Origin: Thermoplasmatota archaeon | Lineage (GTDB): Archaea; Thermoplasmatota; Thermoplasmata; Thermoplasmatales; Thermoplasmataceae | Assembly (NCBI GenBank): GCA_023379355.1 | Contig: JAMCUD010000043.1 | Span: 1-19,987 of the forward strand | DNA length: 19,987 nt | Direction: 5' to 3' | Shown: one piece after another, positions 14,182-19,987 of the stretch | Layout of the letters: every line of letters begins with the position of its first letter | How positions within the stretch are numbered: the stretch's first letter is position 1 | Made by a program: the position numbers and the translations under genes | The notes under the pieces: generated by a model | Seen by the model: the letters and a program-made list of their open reading frames with translations, nothing else | Database searches by the model: none | Told to the model about the DNA's origin: nothing

Positions 14182-16147
14182 TTGCGCCAGGATTTCCCTG
14201 TTTGGGGCTGAATATTTTTGGATTGAGGAAATCTGCCACCCTTGATAGGAAGCGCTGCTTTTCTGGACTGGCTATCAGTGCATTTTCCCACACTTCGCTT
14301 ATGTTGGACACAGGAACAACCTCTATCTTGTCCTTGTGCAGGCTGTCCAGAACTATGTCCCCAAAATTGGATGCGGGAACTATGACTCTTTTCATTCCGG
14401 CTTCGATGGCGGCCTCGACCTTGGCCGTCACTCCACCAACTGGCAGTACTGCTCCCCTAACGCTTAGTGAGCCCGTCATCGCAACGCTCTGATCAACAGG
14501 TATGTTCTCTATTGCAGATATGACAGCTGTGGCAATGGATACACTTGCAGAATCGCCCTCGACGCCTTCGTATGTACCAATGAACTGTATGTGTATGTCC
14601 ATGTCTGATATGTCCTTCCCACTTAGCTTCTTGAACACAGCTGAAACATTCTGAACGGCTTCCTTTGCGATCTCCCCAAGTTTCCCCGTCGCCACGACAA
14701 CGCCATTGCCCTTGTGCTGTGCAGGAGTCACTTCAGCAACTATTGGCATGACAATTCCTGTATAATCTGCCATTCCCGAGTTCGCGCCAACCACCGCAAG
14801 GCCGTTTACCATGCCAACTGCAGCACCCTCACTGTGGAACGTCTGGTAGGATTTACGTACCTGTATAGATCTGTCAGCCACCTGCTGCTCAAGAGGCTTG
14901 CTAAGCGCTTTTGCCCTCACAACATGTTCCGCAGTGACAATCTCCGCCTTCTCGCTTATGGCTATGTCACCTGCTACCCTTATAAGACCGCCAAGTTCTC
15001 TTAACCTCAGAGTGAGCTTTCCCTTCCTTCCAGACCGCCTCTGTGCCTCCTTTATAACCTCGGTTACTGCCCCAACATCGAGGTGAGGTATCTTTTTGTC
15101 CTTCAGCACCTCCTGGGCTATGAACTGGACAAGTTTCTGCCTGTTCTCCTCAGTATCGTCCATTGTATCGTTGACATATACCTCGTAACCATAACCCCTG
15201 ATTCTAGACCTCAGAGCAGGATGTATTCCCTGTACCGCATCAAGATTTCCGGCTGCCACCAGCACAAAATCGCATGGAACCGGCTCAGTCTGAACCATGG
15301 CACCGGCGCTCCTCTCACTCTGCCCAGATATTGGGAATTTCTTCTCCTGCATAGCAGTCAGCAATGCCTGCTGACTCTCAATCCTCAGAAGGTTCATCTC
15401 ATCTATGAACAGTACACCCTTGTTTGCCTTGTGTATATTTCCCGCTTCGACCCTTTCATGGGCGGGAGTTTCGAGGCCACCAGACTGGAAAGGATCATGC
15501 CTAACGTCACCAAGCAAGGCTCCAGAGTGGGCTCCCGTTGAATCTACAAATGGGGGCTTATCATTTGGGGTATGTGAGACGAGCAGTTTTGGAACCATGG
15601 CCCTTTCCATCCTCATTGCAGGGTTGAGCGCCATGAACATGTAAATGAAGAAAGCTATTATTACTGTAAAGAAAAGTATGTTAAGGCTGAGCCCGAAATT
15701 CTTATCGCCGGCATACAGTATTCCAGCAGCGATTATGCCGAAGAATATAATGGCAAAGACCACAAACAGTACTCCCCTTGATTTGTCTTTCTTTTCCCTT
15801 TCCGCCTTAAGCTGATATTGCCTCACAATCTCCTTGCCTTTGCCAGCAGGCAGGGTCTTGATTTTTGGCCTGTTATTGTCCTCAGGATTTGGAAAGACGA
15901 GAATGTCCTCAAGTTCATCCTTGGGGAGAAAATCAACCATTGACTGGGCAAGCATGGATTTACCTGTACCAGGTTCCCCTATCAGGAGTACATGTCTCTT
16001 CTGGATGGCTGCTTTCTTGACAACCTCCCTGGCCTCCTCCTGGCCAATAACCTGGTCAAACAGCATCCTGGGCACCTGAACATCCTTGGTTGTTGTGATG
16101 CTCAGTTTTCTTACCCATTCATCAACAGATTCTACCGTAGTTTCCAC
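14171..16147 (-). CDS. lonB: Archaeal membrane-anchored ATP-dependent protease LonB
   Basis: A 658-residue AAA+ protease that unfolds and degrades proteins at the inner face of the membrane. Walker A is GEPGTGKS (57-64). Two membrane helices (about 125-147 and 152-174) are inserted in the AAA+ domain, the hallmark of archaeal LonB. Walker B is GVLFIDE (244-250). The C-terminal protease domain has the Ser533-Lys576 dyad in GDSAS and TAKVEAA; the spacing of 43 equals that in known Lon enzymes. There is no intein. The start is the GTG at 16147, forced by an upstream in-frame stop (TGA two codons before). It is first in an operon with the cgi121-like gene. AT-rich elements at 16160-16203 could be its promoter. 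Confidence 0.97.
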   Translation of the reverse strand: METTVESVDEWVRKLSITTTKDVQVPRMLFDQVIGQEEAREVVKKAAIQKRHVLLIGEPGTGKSMLAQSMVDFLPKDELEDILVFPNPEDNNRPKIKTLPAGKGKEIVRQYQLKAEREKKDKSRGVLFVVFAIIFFGIIAAGILYAGDKNFGLSLNILFFTVIIAFFIYMFMALNPAMRMERAMVPKLLVSHTPNDKPPFVDSTGAHSGALLGDVRHDPFQSGGLETPAHERVEAGNIHKANKGVLFIDEMNLLRIESQQALLTAMQEKKFPISGQSERSAGAMVQTEPVPCDFVLVAAGNLDAVQGIHPALRSRIRGYGYEVYVNDTMDDTEENRQKLVQFIAQEVLKDKKIPHLDVGAVTEVIKEAQRRSGRKGKLTLRLRELGGLIRVAGDIAISEKAEIVTAEHVVRAKALSKPLEQQVADRSIQVRKSYQTFHSEGAAVGMVNGLAVVGANSGMADYTGIVMPIVAEVTPAQHKGNGVVVATGKLGEIAKEAVQNVSAVFKKLSGKDISDMDIHIQFIGTYEGVEGDSASVSIATAVISAIENIPVDQSVAMTGSLSVRGAVLPVGGVTAKVEAAIEAGMKRVIVPASNFGDIVLDSLHKDKIEVVPVSNISEVWENALIASPEKQRFLSRVADFLNPKIFSPKQGNPGANAA

Positions 16148-16190
16148 CTTTCACTTCATTAAATTTAGATAATTAAGCCTTTCTTATGGA

Positions 16191-16203
16191 AATTTTTAAA
16201 AAA
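16191..16203 (-). promoter_or_regulatory. lonB: Possible TATA region for lonB
   Basis: On the minus strand this stretch reads as TTAATTTTTAAAAATTT-like AT-rich sequence. It would give a leader of about 20 bases. A weaker CTTAATT at 16171-16177 would instead give a leaderless message. The choice is uncertain. Confidence 0.3.
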
Positions 16204-16246
16204 TTAACGGGGCCGACCGCAGGACGTATGGTAAGATTCTCTGGCA

Positions 16247-16588
16247 TTAACCGATTTCCACAGCAAAAACTTTCTTGTGGTTAAACATGGTTTTCAATGC
16301 CTTTACGTCCTCAATGGAATCCGTATTGATCTTGTAATATTTGAATCCATTCTTTGTTTGCTCAAATGATACAAGACCAAGCCCTACCAAGGATTCTTCC
16401 CCTGTGTATCTCACTCCGAGACCCTCAAGACATCCCTTGACGTTTGAAGGATCTGACTTGACTGCCCTTGAAATCTCAGAGAGGTAAGATCTGTAGGGGT
16501 GTATTGACAGCAGGTAAAACAGAACCTTCCTTCTCAACTCACTTCTGTTCAGTGATCTTATTATGTTTCCGTCGGCCACGAGTTCCAT
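16247..16588 (-). CDS. Small archaeal winged-helix transcriptional regulator
   Basis: A 113-residue protein that is almost entirely one winged-helix domain. RSELRRKVLFYLLSIHP (about 15-31) is helix 1, YLSEISRAVKSDPSNVKGCLEGLG (about 35-58) is the helix-turn-helix, and SLVGLGLVSFEQTKNGFKYYKI is the wing. This pattern is common in archaeal HTH proteins of unassigned function; the target is unknown. The ATG at 16588 has a TATA element 27 bases upstream and no Shine-Dalgarno, so the message is probably leaderless. It sits upstream of lonB in the same direction, with 99 bases between, so partial read-through is possible. Confidence 0.82.
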   Translation of the reverse strand: MELVADGNIIRSLNRSELRRKVLFYLLSIHPYRSYLSEISRAVKSDPSNVKGCLEGLGVRYTGEESLVGLGLVSFEQTKNGFKYYKINTDSIEDVKALKTMFNHKKVFAVEIG

Positions 16589-16610
16589 AACATTATATTA
16601 TCTAGGACCT

Positions 16611-16619
16611 ATTTAAAGA
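16611..16619 (-). promoter_or_regulatory. TATA box for the small winged-helix gene
   Basis: On the minus strand this reads TCTTTAAAT. Its centre is about 27 bases before the ATG at 16588. Confidence 0.55.
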
Positions 16620-16623
16620 TTCT

Positions 16624-16703
16624 TGTCAGACGAGATACAAGTTCAAGAAAATACAGGATTTGAAACATAGTTACCTACATAAGCCTACAAGATATGTCTG
16701 ACA
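16624..16703. repeat. Long-range inverted repeat between the winged-helix and DUF2070 genes
   Basis: TGTCAGAC (16624-16631) and GTCTGACA (16696-16703) are exact complements separated by 64 bases. This is in the 129-base gap after the DUF2070 stop. It may be chance, a terminator stem, paired binding sites, or part of a small RNA; I cannot tell. Confidence 0.3.
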
Positions 16704-16717
16704 GCAGAACAAATAAA

Positions 16718-18460
16718 TTAAATTATGGGTACCAGGAATCTGAAGACAGCAATCGATGCAATTATACTTGAAGGAATCGTAATAATTATGGTATATTTCG
16801 CGGTTCTTAGTGAATTGAAAACCGAGTCGATGAGCCTTTCATACGTGTTTTCGTCACCCATGTGAACCCTAACTTGAGCAGTGCGCATGCCAATCTTCAC
16901 ATCGGTTATGTTGTTCTTGGCAATCTCCACGGTCCTGGCAATTAGAGTTGCAATCTCGTTCACGTCACCCTCCTTTCCCAGAGGATTGACATCGAGATTG
17001 TTTACATTGACGTAGTGGTTGTCTGTGGTGTATATTTCAAGCGATCCAAGCCAGTTTGATGTTTTCTCTCTTGCGCGCTCTATGACCTCCGTGGTTACGT
17101 TGTTTGAATCGGTAAGCACCACGGCCTGGTATTTCCCCTGTATCTCAGTCACAAATGCCTGAATTCCCATAGGGCCAAGTTCAGGGAAATCCACCTTGAT
17201 CCTGTGATATCCGGCACGGGCTGGATATTTGGATTCTAGCCTCTTAAGCTCTCTCTCGAATGCTTTGTCCATGCCCTCACATGATGACAGTTCTGGAGCC
17301 TTTTCCCTGAAATTGTTCTGCGCATCAATTGCCGCAAACTCCTTCAGTGTCGTTTTCTCAATATGATGGATCACCTTAAGCCCTTCCCTGAGCTTAACAT
17401 CATCAAATGGCTCACGCTCCGGGATTATGGCGCCGACGCCATAATCCCCAAACCTCTGCATGCCAATTGAGTATTTTCCCACATTGATCTTCTTGAATCT
17501 TGACATGGTGCCGACATAGTTCATGTCTTCCAGCGATTCCCGGACAGCCTTTGCTATGACATCAATGTCCTCGTCGCCAGCGCAGTTATTGCTATTAGTG
17601 GTGGTGGTATGGAATACCATGAGATCTGAACCCAGATCTGCCAAGCGGCTCTGGAGTCTTGAAGGCAGATCACTTGACCCGAGGGTTCCAAATGGACCTG
17701 GATGAACGTACGGGAAAACCATGGTTGTCATCCTTGTATCGTCTGCCGCTCTCCTGACATCAAGCACCTTTACAGGAACCCTTCGAACGTGACGGTAAAG
17801 TTTGCCAAAGAATTTATTCCCGACTTCCTGACTCACGTCCTCATTGTTGTAATTGAGGAACATCTTTATTATTTTGGCAGGACTCTCACCGTATTCCCTG
17901 GCGAAACCCCTTGTGGAACTCTTTACGAAAATTATCCCACAGACCACATATATGATGGATGATGCAACGAAAGGTATTATGGTGATCCATTCCCTGAATA
18001 TCACGGAAAGGGCAACCATCGCGGCGAACGTGTAATTTAGGGTTGGAGGAATGAATTTAAGCGGCCTGTCAGAATAATATGTGTAGAATATGAGCACCCT
18101 CAACATAGTGGCTGAGGACACGGAGATCATCAGCATGATTTCCGGATTGTTGAAAATTTTGAGGAAGTAGATCACCCAAAAGAAAACCGAGGCTATAAGT
18201 AGGGACAGGAAGTCAAGAAACAGAATCCTCCTGAAAGGGAAAAATATGTGTGCTATTTTAACAAACAGTTCATCTATAGATATGAGCAGAAGGTATGAAC
18301 CAAGTATTCCAACCAGAACAAGGTATAGGCTCCTCAGGAGAAAATAGTCAAATGCCATAATAATTGCTGTTAGCCAGATTATGTTATACCATTTTGGCGA
18401 TCTTTTAACGAACTTCGAAAGATCAGAAAAACCCTTATTTTCTGAACCGGATTTGATCAA
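16718..18460 (-). CDS. DUF2070 membrane protein, possible lipid hydrolase of neutral ceramidase type
   Basis: A 580-residue protein. Residues about 25-185 hold about six membrane helices, about 200-550 form a soluble domain, and 556-576 is a last helix. The soluble domain carries VHPGPFGTLGSSDLP (252-266), VFHTTTTNS (282-290), AIDAQNNF (377-384), LTDSNN (449-454) and TTDNHYVN (478-485). His253, His284, Asp451 and His482 are thus candidates for metal or catalytic residues. From memory, the orthologous group (COG3356) has been described as predicted membrane-associated lipid hydrolases of the neutral ceramidase superfamily; no activity is established that I know of. The start is the TTG at 18460; a TATA element lies 28 bases upstream and no Shine-Dalgarno is visible. 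It is transcribed alone or with the small winged-helix gene. Confidence 0.85.
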   Translation of the reverse strand: MIKSGSENKGFSDLSKFVKRSPKWYNIIWLTAIIMAFDYFLLRSLYLVLVGILGSYLLLISIDELFVKIAHIFFPFRRILFLDFLSLLIASVFFWVIYFLKIFNNPEIMLMISVSSATMLRVLIFYTYYSDRPLKFIPPTLNYTFAAMVALSVIFREWITIIPFVASSIIYVVCGIIFVKSSTRGFAREYGESPAKIIKMFLNYNNEDVSQEVGNKFFGKLYRHVRRVPVKVLDVRRAADDTRMTTMVFPYVHPGPFGTLGSSDLPSRLQSRLADLGSDLMVFHTTTTNSNNCAGDEDIDVIAKAVRESLEDMNYVGTMSRFKKINVGKYSIGMQRFGDYGVGAIIPEREPFDDVKLREGLKVIHHIEKTTLKEFAAIDAQNNFREKAPELSSCEGMDKAFERELKRLESKYPARAGYHRIKVDFPELGPMGIQAFVTEIQGKYQAVVLTDSNNVTTEVIERAREKTSNWLGSLEIYTTDNHYVNVNNLDVNPLGKEGDVNEIATLIARTVEIAKNNITDVKIGMRTAQVRVHMGDENTYERLIDSVFNSLRTAKYTIIITIPSSIIASIAVFRFLVPII

Positions 18461-18482
18461 CTACGGTTAATGCCGTTTTTGT

Positions 18483-18494
18483 AAATATATATTT
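18483..18494 (-). promoter_or_regulatory. TATA box for the DUF2070 gene
   Basis: On the minus strand this reads AAATATATATTT and is centred about 28 bases before the TTG start. It implies a leaderless or nearly leaderless message beginning with a TTG codon. Confidence 0.6.
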
Positions 18495-18512
18495 TGCTGT
18501 GCACCAGAGATA

Positions 18513-19583
18513 TTAAGCATAATATTCTACCCTCATCATTTTGAACTTTCCGTATCCATAGATGACCTTCACATATTCGGGAAATGACAGTTTTTCAGGG
18601 CCAGTGTCAACATAAAGCCTGGTGACCGAAGCCAGCTTTTCGGCAGAAGCAATGATAATTATGTTGGAGAGGTTGATCTTCCTCAGCGCTCTGGAAGACA
18701 ACTGTCTGTTACCCCTTCCAAGGAGAAACCCCTGACCTCCTATTGGTGAGATAATGATCTTTGTCGCATCGTTTACTGTGTTGTAAATCCGATCTTCTGT
18801 CATGTCCATGTCCAACACTTTGCCGTTTCTTACCAGGTCAAAACCCAGGAGGCTTCCCTGAAGTCCAAGAAATGCGAGTATTCTTTTGCAAGTCGTGCCG
18901 GGACCTATGAGATAATCCGTGTCTTTCTCCATATGTTCTGCTATGTATTCAGCAGCCTCCTCCACATAATCATCTGTGTACTCGGCCTTTGATTCCGTTA
19001 CTATCCTGCTGCTTCTCGGTACAAAAAGTTCTCCGTACATTCTGGTCTCCAGCCTTCCTGATGAATAGGCATCCTCATTGAGGTCTATTACCTGTGCCTC
19101 GGATATTTCAGTGATCCTTCCCGCCTTGAAATCTCTCAGGACTTCAACTGCGGCTTTGACGCTAATAGCAAACACCGAACTGTACATTTTTGATCCTGCT
19201 GGTACCCCCAGCACCGGAAATGAAGGCGCTGCATCGACCACATCCCTTGCCGTCCCGTCACCGCCAAAGAACACGAGCATATCAGGATCTTTCTGTTTCA
19301 GGGCTTTGAGGAAGGCCAATGTATCAGAAGAATCTGTGTTTTCACCTGTCGTATATATCACAGAGTAATTTGTCATGCCAGCTTCCTTGAATGCTCTTTC
19401 TCCCATTACACCGGAGGGAATTATGAATTCAATCTCACTGTCTTTCAGCTCCTTGAGGAATGATACGGCAAGTTCCAGTGAGACTGGATGGGGGCACATT
19501 GAGTATGTCAGCCGGTCCGATCCTTTCAATCCAAGAAGAATCCCGCAGCCAGCAACCGGATTTATGAACATCCCGACTTTCAT
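18513..19583 (-). CDS. ATP-NAD kinase family protein (AcoX-like)
   Basis: A 356-residue protein of the NAD/diacylglycerol kinase superfamily. It starts MKVGMFINPVAG and has the phosphate-binding FFGGDGTARD (105-114), then GVPAGSKMYSSVFA (126-139). The C-terminal half contains GPGTTCKRILAFLGLQGSLLG and SPIGGQGFLLGRGNRQLS, typical of the longer archaeal/AcoX-like group. The reaction may be NAD phosphorylation to NADP, but members of this group are often uncharacterised, so the substrate is uncertain. A longer frame runs to 19646, but its 21 extra residues are cysteine/histidine-rich and overlap the upstream gene. ATG 19583 begins at the family start and overlaps the upstream stop by four bases (ATGA), so translation is coupled. 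Confidence 0.87.
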   Translation of the reverse strand: MKVGMFINPVAGCGILLGLKGSDRLTYSMCPHPVSLELAVSFLKELKDSEIEFIIPSGVMGERAFKEAGMTNYSVIYTTGENTDSSDTLAFLKALKQKDPDMLVFFGGDGTARDVVDAAPSFPVLGVPAGSKMYSSVFAISVKAAVEVLRDFKAGRITEISEAQVIDLNEDAYSSGRLETRMYGELFVPRSSRIVTESKAEYTDDYVEEAAEYIAEHMEKDTDYLIGPGTTCKRILAFLGLQGSLLGFDLVRNGKVLDMDMTEDRIYNTVNDATKIIISPIGGQGFLLGRGNRQLSSRALRKINLSNIIIIASAEKLASVTRLYVDTGPEKLSFPEYVKVIYGYGKFKMMRVEYYA

Positions 19584-19987
19584 GGAACCACTTGTATGTT
19601 GGCAACTGCAGCAGAATAGGTGGTGTTGTATGCAACAATTATCCAAGATATGGGGATATGCGGCATCTGAAAACTAAGTTTTTCGCTGGATCCGGATAGC
19701 AGGCTTTCCGAGGAAAAAGGTAGAATTGTTACGATCGATGCATTCACTGATTTTTCACCTGGTACAGACTGGGATTCAATTAAATATGTGTAATTGAGTT
19801 GAGGATTAACGATTGAAATCACTGTGATGTTTGTTGCACGGCTCACGTTTAGATATAGTGAGAATATGCTGCTTTCATTTACGGACATTGACATTGGATT
19901 CTGATTGTTGAAAGTGAATGCCGGGCTGAGATTTACGTAGAGTACATTCACATCCAGGGTCTTTGAGACACTGCCTGAATACACCGA
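19580..19987 (-). CDS. C-terminal part of a secreted or surface protein (5' end outside window)
   Basis: The frame is open to the right edge, and 135 residues are visible. The sequence is rich in Ser, Asn, Val and Tyr, with NxS/T sequons (NES, NVS, NIT, NYT, NAS, NTT) and alternating hydrophobic residues, as in extracellular beta-sandwich domains of archaeal surface glycoproteins. One moderately hydrophobic segment (ISWIIVAYNT) lies near the end, but there is no clear C-terminal membrane anchor. I do not recognise a family. Its stop overlaps the start of the ATP-NAD kinase-family gene (ATGA), so the two are on one transcript, an unusual partnership of a surface protein with a cytoplasmic enzyme. 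Confidence 0.65.
   Translation of the reverse strand, partial: SVYSGSVSKTLDVNVLYVNLSPAFTFNNQNPMSMSVNESSIFSLYLNVSRATNITVISIVNPQLNYTYLIESQSVPGEKSVNASIVTILPFSSESLLSGSSEKLSFQMPHIPISWIIVAYNTTYSAAVANIQVVP

Noticed and set aside
14085..15644. Open frames overlapping lonB and the cgi121-like gene in other frames
   Set aside because: LonB is complete with all motifs, and the alternatives are low-complexity shadows.
19584..19646. N-terminal extension of the ATP-NAD kinase-family protein from 19646
   Set aside because: The extra cysteine/histidine-rich residues come from out-of-frame reading of the surface protein gene, and the ATGA overlap gives a normal coupled start.
1..19987. CRISPR array, insertion sequence, prophage, tRNA or rRNA genes
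   Set aside because: I saw no regularly spaced repeats, transposase or integrase motifs, terminal inverted repeats, tRNA cloverleaf patterns or rRNA-like sequence.

Overview
The window looks like a stretch of core chromosome from an acidophilic, probably thermophilic archaeon of the Thermoplasmata (Thermoplasmatales-like). The evidence is the gene content: an archaeal membrane-anchored LonB, a KEOPS Cgi121-like subunit, a diphthine synthase (DphB), a DUF2070 membrane protein, an AcoX-like ATP-NAD kinase, archaeal winged-helix regulators, and a thermopsin-family acid peptidase carried on a glycosylated surface protein. Promoters are archaeal: AT-rich TATA elements often lie 24-30 bases before the start codon. 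First genes of transcripts therefore look leaderless or nearly so, often with GTG or TTG starts, whereas several internal operon genes have Shine-Dalgarno sequences. Base composition looks even by eye. I see no insertion sequence, prophage, CRISPR array, tRNA or rRNA.

Layout. Bases 1-497 (minus): 5' part of a family 2 glycosyltransferase running off the left edge. 498-818: divergent intergenic region. 819-3605 (plus): large thermopsin-type surface protein with a C-terminal membrane anchor. 3609-4112 (minus): small membrane protein of unknown function, divergent from a dCMP deaminase (4170-4682), with a 12-base palindrome midway between the two starts. 4879-5535 (plus): DedA-family membrane protein. 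5566-8806 (minus): complete succinate dehydrogenase operon sdhABCD. 9026-10197 (plus): Hsp20 chaperone translationally coupled to an HTH regulator, with an operator-like palindrome at the predicted transcription start.

10198-12181 (minus): enolase then diphthine synthase. 12218-13679 (minus): PfkB-family kinase then gamma-carbonic-anhydrase-like protein. 13723-16147 (minus): lonB then cgi121-like gene, overlapping. 16247-16588 (minus): small winged-helix protein. 16718-18460 (minus): DUF2070 membrane protein. 18513-19987 (minus): C-terminal part of a surface or secreted protein running off the right edge, overlapping by four bases the start of an ATP-NAD kinase-family gene.

How the genes fit together: central metabolism (enolase; succinate:quinone oxidoreductase), protein quality control (Hsp20, LonB), translation fidelity (diphthamide, t6A) and the cell envelope (glycosyltransferase, thermopsin, DedA, DUF2070). 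I found no clear novel defence or mobile system. The most interesting points are the apparently self-regulated hsp20 module, the symmetric divergent promoter at 4135-4146, the conserved-looking polar motifs of the DUF2070 protein, and the multidomain thermopsin.
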